A stretch of 64,000 nucleotides of DNA from Archangium lipolyticum (GTDB taxonomy: Bacteria > Myxococcota > Myxococcia > Myxococcales > Myxococcaceae): positions 310,001 to 374,000 of the forward strand of contig NZ_JANKBZ010000001.1 of NCBI RefSeq assembly GCF_024623785.1, in the 5' to 3' direction. Position 1 is the stretch's first letter, and each line of letters opens with the position of its first letter. The translations under genes and the position numbers were made by a program. Positions 43,001-46,800 of this stretch are shown here, piece by piece. Under the pieces are notes generated by a model, which made no database searches, was not told the DNA's origin, and saw nothing but the letters and a program-made list of their open reading frames with translations.

Positions 43001-43802
43001 AGACGTGATCGCCATCGCGCAATGCATCCGCGAGCGGCTTGAGGACGACGACGCCCACGCCGTTGCCGCTCACGGTGCCCCGGGCGCGCGCGTCGAAGGC
43101 GCGGCAGTGCCCGTCGGGGGAGAAGATCATCCCCTCCTGGTAGAGGTAGCCGGTGCGCTGGGGGAGCGAGACCTTCACCGCGCCGGCCAGGGCGATGTCG
43201 GACTGGCGCATCAGCAGGCTCTGGCAGGCCATGTGGACGGAGACGAGGCCCGTGGAGCACGCGGTGTAGACGGCGAGGCTCTCGCCGCGCAGCCGCAGCT
43301 TGAAGGAGACCTTGGTGGCCGCGTTCTCGCCGGAGGTGCCGAGCGCCTCGAAGAGGGCGGCCGGCTCCTTCTTCACGTGCCCCAGGAGGGACAGCATGTG
43401 CCCGGACTGGCCCACGCCCGCGTAGAGGGAGATCTTCCCCGCGAAGCGCTCGGGGTCGTACGCCGCGTCCTCGAGCGCGGCCCAGGCACATTCGAGGAAC
43501 ACCCGCTGCTGCGGATCCATCCACAGCGCCTCGCGTGGGGCGATGTCGAAGAACCCGTTGTCGAAGAGCTCCGCGCCCTCGAGCACGCCGCCGGCGCGCA
43601 CGAAGTCCGGGTGCCCGCGCAGCGCCTCGGGGACGAGCGGAGACGGCTCCAGCTCGTCCGGGCGGAAGCGGGAGATGGACTCGACGCCCTCTCTCAGGTT
43701 GCTCCAGAAGGCGTGCATGTCACCGGCGCCAGGGAAGCGCCCCGCCATGCCGATGATCGCGATGTCGTTCCCGGTGCCCTCATCCATCTGCGGCTCAGCC
43801 AT
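22014..43802 (-). CDS. hybrid PKS-NRPS megasynthase with embedded monooxygenase and tandem A-less C-PCP units
   Basis: 7262 codons; the start overlaps the FAAL-NRPS stop by 8 bp. Domains by residue: KS 12-435 (TACSTG, Cys182); AT 530-825 (GHSYGEY, Ser630; AFHS suggests malonyl); ACP 922-992; C1 1015-1455 (HHVVSDTLS); degenerate A, first part 1480-1704; luciferase-like monooxygenase 1708-2042; degenerate A, second part 2050-2240, no carrier; C2 2285-2714; A2 2738-3205; PCP2; E 3313-3748 (HHLVVDG); C3 3785-4213 (SHLLMDG); A3 4240-4728, code read as DTKDLGVVD, glutamate-like; PCP3; C4; PCP4; C5; PCP5; C6 5945-6375; A6 6405-6878; PCP6; TE 6998-7262 (GGWSLGG, Ser7062). It extends the acyl-aminoacyl chain by one malonate and several amino acids and releases it. 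C4-PCP4 and C5-PCP5 lack A domains. Confidence 0.95.
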   Translation of the reverse strand: MAEPQMDEGTGNDIAIIGMAGRFPGAGDMHAFWSNLREGVESISRFRPDELEPSPLVPEALRGHPDFVRAGGVLEGAELFDNGFFDIAPREALWMDPQQRVFLECAWAALEDAAYDPERFAGKISLYAGVGQSGHMLSLLGHVKKEPAALFEALGTSGENAATKVSFKLRLRGESLAVYTACSTGLVSVHMACQSLLMRQSDIALAGAVKVSLPQRTGYLYQEGMIFSPDGHCRAFDARARGTVSGNGVGVVVLKPLADALRDGDHVYAVIKGSAINNDGHLKVGYTAPSVEGQSDVISEALAYAGVQAGDIGYVEAHGTGTPLGDPIEVAALTRAYRRDTDARGFCGIGSVKTNIGHLDTAAGIAGLLKATLALHNEELPPSLHFERPNPALALESSPFFVVTGRREWKRGETPRLAAVSSFGIGGTNAHAILGEAPIVESQPSVRPHQLVTLSARSPEALEAMTRELAAHLEARPEVDLADLAFTRAVGRKSFEHRRALVAADTAGLLARLKAPPAIRSLASLEAAREQRVAFLFPGQGAQSVGMARELYVSEPVFREHADACFMLLAPRLGRDLRPLLYPAPGQEAAAREALADPRFALPALFTVEYALARLWMDWGIEPHAMLGHSYGEYVVACLAGVLSLEDALTLAVARGRLMASMPPGAMTAVGCSEADLRPLLTGGLSLAAINGASRCVVSGPVSEVERLEQELVRRDVGVLRLPARQAFHSADVEPVMPELQRVVAGLRLSAPTRPYVSSLTGTWIRPEEVTDPSYWVRQMRQPVRFAEGLDSLLRDGGLVLLEVGPDQALTALARLRLRGVEGSLAVPSLPRAGVSASDHGALLESVGALWRAGLEIRWDRFYAHERRLRVPLPTYPFERQRFVLESRWLEQEAPRQEAPAPAPVPKPVPAVAGEGAPGPRNDIERQVMEIWRERLGIADFGINDNFLELGGNSLMAAQMLTRLRETFPVQLPLSDLFEAPTVAGVASRIEARLKELAPGAGRAPVPPLVPIPREGVLPLSFVQERVCALERFVPGNPALYMPVALRLTGSLDVAVLERSLGEVIRRHEALRTTYATVDGRTVLRVTPELKPSLAVTVLEGSREQREAEAMRLAREEAARPFSLERGPVIRASLVRIDADAHLLLVTLHHVVSDTLSMVALVRELSVLYAAFLQGRPSPLPALSVQYMDYAAWQRRVLAAGAFSEQESYWRERMAQPPAPLALPMDRPREAVRELLGTRRPFGFSRALTDAIHALGQREGFTDFMILLAAYKALLARYAGQDDIVVGTPIGNRTRGELEPLIGYVAHAVPLRTDLSGDPTFLELLSRVRDTTLGAYANPDVPYEHLVRELEPGKDPERARLFDAVFVLHAGFASSMELPALRLELVEVPDAPAQFGATLSHLSIFMNEGPHGYEGHLEYAAELFEPPTVDRLLHHLQALLESALANPGQRLSELSLLTAAERSQLAVIRVDAPRAEVIPVLASLEAQASQAPEALAVSAGERGLSWRELRERARHLASLLSQKGVGAEQLVAVCLEPSPERLVALWAVLEAGAAWVLLPPARLRELASFSPEGSPPPLLLTHSRLRTSLALDASRMLHVDALPEGTLPSPVARRSAPDVESMVCLEPLAGSTGAPLQAIHTQGTVAHLFRALDEGHGATPGGAWLWAEEPGAHGSGLEVLWALSRGLRVLLAPETGHARFIAVGQGTPARRPLAFGLSYFANDEDGLGRRKYQLLLDGARFADAHGFSAIWTPERHFHSFGGLYPSPAITGAGIATITEQIGIRAGSVVLPLHDPIQVAEEWAMIDNLSGGRVGVSFASGWHANDFVFAPDNYARRKAVLHEGIELVRHLWRGGTVRRRNGEGKEVELTIRPRPVQAELPFWLTAAGSPDTFRLAGEMGANVLTNLMGQQLDSLAEKVALYRETWRQHGHAGRGHVSLMMHAFLGSDAAEARRTVREPLLKYFRSSVDILSGFAASQGLKVDPRTLTPRDMEALVEHGLERYMEDGGLFGTPESSAPMVERVKRLDIDEVACLVDFGIGTEATLVSLQHLDTLRRRSQPEDTGSAPTVLHESGPDARALLALVREAGVTHLHCTPTLARALAGMPGVAEALRPVRRLFIAGGAPELAVSLARAAGVEVVRREETLGPGTWLPVRPDQSAQLQVLAALPSHVRLHVLDSRGQPVPVGVAGELALGGGGVPRGFWMAPEATRSRLVPHPSEAGARLLTTGRRARLRADGSVELLSTGSAPARRPAAPAAQAPRAESPRRPEGPPAITRVPRDRPLPLSFAQQRLWYLDQLEPGNVAYNNPSALRLSGRLDTSALERALNEVVRRHEVLRTTFALEDSGPVQRIAPSMSVPLERARLEASGDRGAEIARWAREEARRPFDLAAGPLMRAALLQVEDTEHVLLVTPHHIVSDGWSAGVMMKELAILYAAYVTGAASPLPELTVQYADYAAWQHQWMRGPALESELSWWKQTLAEVPVLRLPTDRPRPAVQGYRGAQHCFTIPRRLADALGALAKREGATPFMALMAAYQVLLFRYSGQEDFAVGTAVAGRSRPELEPLVGCFINSLPLRAGLSGDPSFVELLGRVRRTALEAFAHQEAPFEKLVDALHVSRDLGHSPIFQTLLVLHNVPMPTVQLAGLTLSGMDAHAGAAKLDLALELRETADGLWAGLEYNTDLFDAETIARMGEHFVRLLEGIAEVPERRLSALALLSEAERQRLLVEWNPSTAPRDSATVLELFEAQVARTPDAPAVAAAGEVLSYRELSARASRIASWLRRRGVGSEHVVALALERSTDMVSAILGTLAAGGAWLPLDPSHPRERLRFLMEDAGARVMLDRELLLEAVASEPDVSPAPRPEPHHAAYVLFTSGSTGKPKGVVVEHRQLVHATRARFEVYGAPGVSLSLSPFTFDASLAGLFWTLLHGGTLRFPDTGVLDDPKALAASLSKYGVTHLICVPVLYAQILAAAPAGGLSSLRAVSVGGEAPQKELVRAHHEALPHTPLFNEYGPTEATIWSTVHRVSASETGPVPIGRAIPGARVYVLDERLQPVPVGVPGELFIGGAGVARGYLGRPELTSERFLADPFDTAPGARLYRTGDRVRWLRNGVLEFLGRQDGQVKVRGFRIETGEVEAALAAHPGLREVAVAAHEDGRGGKRLVGYVVPHQLPAPGAEALSAFLRERLPEYMVPSAFVEREALPRTRTGKVDLGALPAPEAQAAARSTAYVAPRDEREEQLARIWCEVLGVERVGVEDNFFELGGDSILSIQIVTRAGRAGIELSPRQIFQNPTVARLAAVANTRLAVRAEQGPVTGPVALTPIQRWFFAQAPAEPHHWNMSLFLEVRTALDAAVLERALGHVVEHHDALRLRFARGEDGWRQACAAPGEPVRLERVDLSGVPAGEQAAELERRASEVQGSLRLEEGSLLRAVLFDLGAGRSGRLLLVLHHLVVDGVSWRILLEDLLTAYQRLAAGAPAGLPPKTTSLQAWARGLSEYALSKELESERSWWLERPWSRVTRLPVELPGGGNTEGLARNVTASLSVEETRALLQDVPRAYHTRINDALLTALARTVGHWAGNPLVLVDVEGHGREELLADLDVSRTMGWFTTYYPALVDLRNAGGPGEALRAVKEQLRAVPSKGMGYGLLRHLREDSGLAALPAAELSFNYLGQVDGALAGSGMLSLAPEGMGLQRGPGNRRPYLLDVMGAVVGGQLQMTWTYGEALHRRETIERLAADFLERLRELIAHCQSSKAGGYTPSDFPLAAITQEALDSLVERVGRRSIEDLYPLSPLQQGLLFHVLHAASPDMYLNQLSWEVHGPLDVTAVTRAWQETVAHHAILRTAFFWEGLEEPLQLVSRDAALPVRSEDWREVPLPEREARLAAWIEADRRIGLELERAPLMRLTLLRTGERAWRFVLSFSHLLMDGWSLPLVVREVFARYEALTLGLTRHWPEARPYRDFIAWLKRQDLGPAREFWRRSLAGFTSPTRVGVDRGPIPGGVPDRQQRRALLSPEEVAALQGLARRKKVTLGTCVMGAWALLLRHHAGEDDVVFGNTVSGRPASLPGVEEIVGLFINTLPVRARIQRGVTVGEWLLKLQDWLLETRQHEHSPLPEVQRWSEVPSGTPLFETLVVVENYPMEGVMGEGSGLEVRDVRTHELDSYPLVLVADAHHGLGLHLFHDARRIDAADAERMLGHLRVLLMRMVEESERPVAELSPLDGTERQRVLREWNATAVERGEGEGLAALFEARVARTPEAVAVVMGTQWLTFRELDARANQVAHRLRRMGVGPDVRVGLCVERSLELVVGQWGILKAGGAYVPLDPAYPSERLRYMLEDSGAGVVVTAGGAAEGLVGPGTQLLRLDAEVEALRGEPETPVPGGAGPEHLAYAIYTSGSTGRPKAVMVRQRAVANLVEALHQAVYAPLGTGRRVSVNGSVSFDTSVKQLFQLLRGHTLDVTPESVRFDGDSLREYLDRQRVDVFDCTPSQLQLLLETGWLEEATRPITLLIGGEAISETLWRRLGASRVVRAFNVYGPTECTVDATVCPITPEYERPVLGRPIENVRLYVLDRHGQPVGVGVAGELYIGGAGLARGYLGRPDATAERFVPDAFGGDPGARLYRTGDRARWLADGTVEFLGRVDFQVKLRGHRIELGEVEAALREQPSVRDAVAAVREYGPGDQRLVAYVVTAAPVDTAGLRAALKTRLPESMVPAAIVELSAFPLTPSGKVDRKALPLPGVSSRSVGFVAPRTDTERRLAELWVKTLGVERVGVTDSFFELGGHSLLATQLVSRVRGGFKVELPLRAVFESPTLEALARRVEESPRLLTGVGAPPPLVARPGEEPVLSFAQQRLWFLDRLQPGSAAYNIPYAVRLTGELDVQSLERALEALVQRHEGLRTTFGEKDGEPVARVAARMPMSLERVELSGLAEEEREAEVLRRAQREAQKPFVLAEGPLLRTTLLRLGGAEHVLLLTMHHIVTDGWSTGIFVKELAALYAAMRRGEPSPLPELPLQYADYARWQREWLKGEVLEEQLAYWRQKLAGSPPVLNLPLDKPRPEVPVFQAGTRMLSLPKALVEPLQALGQREGSSLFMVLLAGFQALLARWSGQQDIVVGTPVAGRTRAEVEGLIGLFVNTLVLRTDVGEAPTFRELVARVRGVALGAYAHQDVPFEKLVEELRPVRDMRYTPLFQVMFSLQNTPKARLELPGLTLSGLEPAGGSSKFDLSLALEEWEGGLRGAFSYNACLFEAGTVERWARELEELLGAVAKEPDAPLVRFLGEGAAPARPVPPLLTSVPVRPGYVEPEGAVALELARLWRELLRVERVGMQDSFFELGGHSLLATQLVSRVRKVFGVEVPLRALFENPTLEALARRVEQLPRLAKGAGAPPPLVARPGEEPVLSFAQQRLWFLDRLQPGSAAYNIPYAVRLTGELDVQSLERALEALVQRHEGLRTTFGEKDGEPVAHVVARMPVSLERVELSGLAEEEREAEVLRRAQREAQKPFVLAEGPLLRTTLLRLGGAEHVLLLTMHHIVTDGWSTGIFVKELAALYAAMRRGEPSPLPELPLQYADYARWQREWLKGEVLEEQLAYWRQKLVGSPPVLNLPLDKPRPEVPVFQVGTRMLSLPKALVEPLQALGQREGSSLFMVLLASFQALLRRWSGQQDIVVGTPVAGRTRAEVEGLIGLFVNTLALRTDVSGAPTFRELLARVREVALGAYAHQDVPFEKLVEELRPVRDMRYTPLFQVMFSLQNTPKARLELPGLTLSGLEPAGGSSKFDLSLALEEWEGGLRGAFSYNACLFEAGTVERWARELEELLGAVAKEPDAPLVRFLGEGAAPARPVPPLLTSVPVRPGYVEPEGAVALELARLWRELLRVERVGMHDSFFELGGHSLLATQLVSRVRKVLGVEVPLRALFEAPTLGALTMRVVAARKVKAEPALRSGPKEEVLPLSFAQQRLWFLEQLQPGSTAYNIPYALRLEGRLDTAALERSLEEVVRRHEILRASFESQAGEPVLRIAGSLRLPLAPVDLSALDAGRRSEEVERLASEESSRPFVLSRGPLLRAKLLRLGETEHVLLLTVHHIVFDGWSAGLLFRELAALYGAMTRGEPSPLPELPLQYTDYARWQREWLKGEVLEEQLAYWRQKLAGSPPVLSLPLDRPRPSTRSAKAGRVPVALSRELSEALESLGQREGSSLFMVLLTGFQALLARWSGQQDIVVGTPVAGRTRAEVEGLIGFFVNTLALRTDVGGAPTFRELLARVREIALGAYAHQDVPFEKLVEELRPVREMRHSPLFQVMFVLQNLPAREVSLPELKLSTVAQEGAEAKLDLTLSFVQTREGLRGVFSYDAALFEPATIERLARHLEVLLAAVVEAPDRRVAEAELLVGEERARVLEDWARGPRVEAPEATLGQLLELQAARMPEAGAVEGSGQRLSYRELWERARRLGHRLRREGVGPEVRVGVLLEKSVEAVVAFWGVQLAGGVYVPLEATQPPERLAWMAEDADVRVVVTRRGLEERCRLSGSVRVVRWEELEAGDTGPLESGVHPGNAAWVLYTSGSTGMPKGVVVTHEGASDLIRGKARSLGLGGDTRVLQFASLGFDSSLWEYLLALGTGGTLYVPPGGAVPLGDELRRALVEGRVSVATLPPSVLALLSEEGLEHLRVVFSVGEACPAELVERWSRGRRFLNGYGPTEVTVCATWEECVAGEVRPPIGRPLPNVRAYVLDEAMRPVPPGLAGELYVGGPGLARGYVGRPELTAERFVPDPLSGEPGARLYRTGDVVRWRADGRLDFVGRVDAQVKVNGVRVEPGEVEAALRELAGARQAHVTVWRSPSGETRLVAYVVPGESTPREELGLRARLRQRLSEAMVPSACIYLESLPLTASGKVDGRALPAPEETGARGRASVPPRDELERELARVWEEVLGVTSVGVTDSFFELGGQSLLAVRLVARLRERLGHVIPLAALFEGPTIEALAARLRAGALAPAGGNLVTLQPGGTRTPTFWVHPVGGNVLCYAEVARHLGPGRPFHALQATGLDGREAPLASVEEMARRYVEQVRSIQPEGPYLLGGWSLGGAVAFEMARELRRQGQEVALLVLLDSFAPSGAPAREPEPAELLAGFAADLARSAGREPFLTPDALEGLTSEQQLQTLWTRVREAGLLPPGTGLEELRVLLEVARANLGAVTRYQPEPYEGRVVLLKAGDARREARVDATHGWGRLVSSGLTVEEVPGDHHGLLRAPHVGALAERFERWFRSVEESGDGASGSGENGTA
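26080..27738 (-). repeat. 1,659-bp tandem direct repeat, copy A (C5-PCP5 region)
   Basis: Matching landmarks are exactly 1,659 bp apart; for example, the base string for VRSRVRKVLG-region TCCACCCCGA occurs at 26101 and 27760, and GTTGCAGCCGATCCAGGAAC at 27581 and 29240. 1,659 bp equals 553 codons, one condensation domain plus one carrier domain. Differences between copies are scattered single bases, which points to recent duplication or gene conversion. Confidence 0.88.
27739..29397 (-). repeat. 1,659-bp tandem direct repeat, copy B (C4-PCP4 region)
   Basis: This is the second copy of the unit described at 26080-27738 and lies next to it. Past about 29340 similarity falls to the level of ordinary carrier domains (PCP3), and below about 26080 copy A diverges in the same way, so the repeated unit is defined at both ends. 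Confidence 0.88.
37677..38681 (-). other. luciferase-like (MupA/Atu3671 type) FMN monooxygenase domain inside a split adenylation domain
   Basis: Residues ~1708-2042 of the megasynthase. It begins PLAFGLSYFANDEDG and includes FSAIWTPERHFHSFGG, GSVVLPLHDPIQVAEEW, NLSGGRVGVSFASGW and PFWLTAAGSP, the pattern of flavin-dependent luciferase-like monooxygenases specific to secondary-metabolite enzymes. Before it, the A domain keeps LSWRELRERARHLASLL but has LAGSTGAPLQ in place of the YTSGSTGxPKG loop. After it come a few A5-A8-like strands and no carrier. It probably oxidises the chain on a neighbouring carrier. Confidence 0.85.
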
Positions 43803-46800
43803 TGCCTCGGGTTCCTCTCGGGTTGCGGCGCTGGAGAGCCTGACGGCGGGCCTCGGCGCGATCCTGGTGTTGGGTGTTGCCTGCCTGGGGGGCGGCGGGG
43901 GCCTGACCCAGACGCTTCGCGAGCGCCTGGACCGTGGGGTGTTCGAAGAAGTGTGTGATGGGCACGTCCTGCTTCAGCTCCTCGCGAAGCAGGGCGCAGG
44001 CCCGGACCACCGTGAGCGAGCTGCCCCCGAGGTCATCGAAGAAGTGATCGTGCAGGCCCACCGGCTCGCGGCCGAGCGCCTGCTCCCAGGTGCGGGCGAT
44101 GGTCACCTCCAGCGGGGCGCGAGGCGCGACGAAGGAGGCATCGCGCTCGGGCGGCTGGGGAGGCGGGAGGGCGCGCACGTCCACCTTGCCCGTGGGCGAC
44201 AGGGGCAGGGACTCGAGCAGGACGAAGGAGGCGGGCACCATGTGCTCCGGCAGCCGCTGGCGCAGGCGGGTGCGGGCCTCGCGGGCATCTCGCGGCGTGG
44301 CCTCGCCGGGCACCACGTACGCCACCAGCCGCGTCTCGCCCGCCGCCTTCCAGGGACGCACGAGCGCCTGTCGCGCGCCGAGCACCTCCAGCAGCGCGGA
44401 CTCCACCTCGCCGGGCTCCACGCGCATGCCGCGCAACTTCACCTGGGCATCCGCGCGGCCGAGGAAGTCCAGCGAGCCATCCACCCGCCAGCGCACCACG
44501 TCGCCGGTGCGGTACAGCCGGGCGCCGGGCTCGCGGGCGAAGGGGTGTGGAACGAAGCGCTCCGCCGTCAGCTCCGGCCGGCCCAGGTAGCCGCGCGCCA
44601 CACCCGGTCCGCCGATGTACAGCTCTCCGGCCACGCCTGGCGGGACCGGCCGCATCGCTCCGTCCAGCACGTACGTCTGGACGTTGGCCAGCGGCCTGCC
44701 GATGGGAGGAGCCCCCTGCCCCGGCGTGCACTCCGTCCACGTGGCGCACACGGTGATCTCCGTGGGGCCGTAGGCGTTGAAGAAGCGGCGTCCGGGCGCC
44801 CAGCGATCCACCAGCTCCGCGGGGCAGGCCTCGGCGCCGGAGACCATCACCCGCAGGTGCGCCAGGCCGCCCTCGGACAGGGAACCCAGCACGGAGGGGG
44901 TCATCGTGACCGCCGCCACGCGGTGCTCCTCCAACAGGCGCTTGAGGCCCTCGCCCACCAGCACCTCGCCCGCGGGAGGAACGACCACCGACGTGCCCTG
45001 GGATGCCGCCAGCAGGTAGTCCCAGACGGAGATGTCGAAGCCGAGCGGCGAGAGCTGAAGCACCCGCTCCCCTTCCGCGACACCGAGCCGGCGCAGGGCC
45101 ACGGCCAGGTTGAGGGCGCCCCGGTGCGTCACCTCGACGCCCTTGGGCCGTCCGGTGCTTCCGGACGTATAGATGATGTATGCGGCGTTCTCGCTCCGGG
45201 CCTCGCTCACGGGCGGACCCGCGTCCTCCCCGCCCGGCTCCTCCATCCGCACCAACCGGACGCCCTCCGGCAGGCGGCACCGCTCCTCCAGGCCCGCGCG
45301 CGTCACCACCGCCAGGGGCCGGGCGTCCTCCACGAGCCACTCCAGCCGCTCGCGAGGCTGCGCCAGCTCCAGCGGCACGTACACGCCGCCCGCGAGCTGG
45401 ATGCCCCAGAAGGCGACCACCGCCTCCACGCTCTTCTCCAGGAGCATGCCCACGCGCACCTCGGGCCCCACTCCTTCGCGCCGCAGCCGGTGCGCGAGCC
45501 TCCGGGCCCGCGCCTCCAGCTCGCGGTAGCTCAGCCGCTCGGAGCCACACACCACCGCCTCCGCCTCGGGCCGTGCCTCCACCCGCCGCGCCAGCAGCTG
45601 CGCGAGGTTCCCGGGCTCCTCGGCATCCCGAGGCCCCTCGCTCCAGGGGCCCAGCACCGTGGCGCGCTCCTCCTCGCCCAGCAGCTCCAGCGCCTCCACG
45701 GGCCGCTCCGGCTCCCGTACCAGACTCTCCAGCAGCGACGTGAAGTGCCGCGCCATGCGCGAGGCCGTGGAGGCCTCGAAGAGGTCCGTGCAGTACTCCA
45801 GCGAGGCGCCCAGCCCCTCCCCCACCTCGGCCATCGTCAGGGACAGCTCGAAGGCCGAGCCCCGTTGCGCGAGCGGAAGGGACTTGAGCTCCAGCGCGCC
45901 GAGGCGCATGCGCGCGCCCTTCTCTCCCAGCGCGAAGGCGGCGAGCGAGCCGCCCGTGTCGGGCAGGTGGGCGCGCTGCAGGACGAACATCGACTGGAAG
46001 ACGGGCGAGCGCCCCGGCTCGCGCGCGGGCTGGAGCTGCTCGACGAGCCGGGCGAAAGGCATGTCCTGGTGCTCGAGCGCCTCCAGGACCGTCTGACGCA
46101 CCTGGGAGAGCAGCTCCAGGAAGGTGAGCCCCGGAGGCAGGCTGGCGCGCAGGGCCACGGGGTTGACGAGGTAGCCCACGAGCCGGGACAGCTCCGGGCG
46201 CGAGCGGCCGGCGGTGGGCGAGCCGACGACGAGCTCCTCCTGTCCGGTGTAGCGGCGCAGGAAGGAGAGGTAGGCGGCCAGCAGTACCATATAAGGAGTG
46301 GCGCCGTGCTCACGAGCAAGCGCTTTCACGCGCGACGTGGTCTCCGGCCCCACCTGGAACGCGAGCGAGGCGCCCCGGAAGGACTGGAGCCGGGGCCGGG
46401 GGTGATCCGTCGGCAGCGCCAGCACGGGCAGCTCGCCACCGAGGCGGGAGCGCCAGAAGGAGCGCAGCGCCTCGCCCCTCGGGCCCGCGAGCCGGGCCGA
46501 CAGGGCCCGCGTGGCCGCCGAGGGGCTCAGGGGAATGGCGGGCAGCACGGCCGGGGCGCCACCCGTCTCCGCCGAGTAGAGCGCGCCCAGCTCCTCCACC
46601 ATCAAGCCCAGGGACCAGAAGTCGGTGATGAGGTGGTGCAGCGCGAGCAGCAGCACGTGCTCGTCGGGGCCTCGGGAGAGGAGCAGGACGCGCATCAGCG
46701 GGCCCTTCATCAAGTCGAAGGGCCGGTGTGCCTCGGCATCGAGCCGCGAGCCCACCTGGGCCTCGCTCCAGCCGGAGGCCTCCTCCACGAGCAGCACGGG

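Noticed and set aside
29241-43958. A 4,905-codon open frame on the plus strand
   Set aside because: It lies antisense to the NRPS/PKS gene and comes from high-GC codon bias (few stops in the mirrored frame). Its product is low-complexity Arg/His/Gln-rich with no domain.
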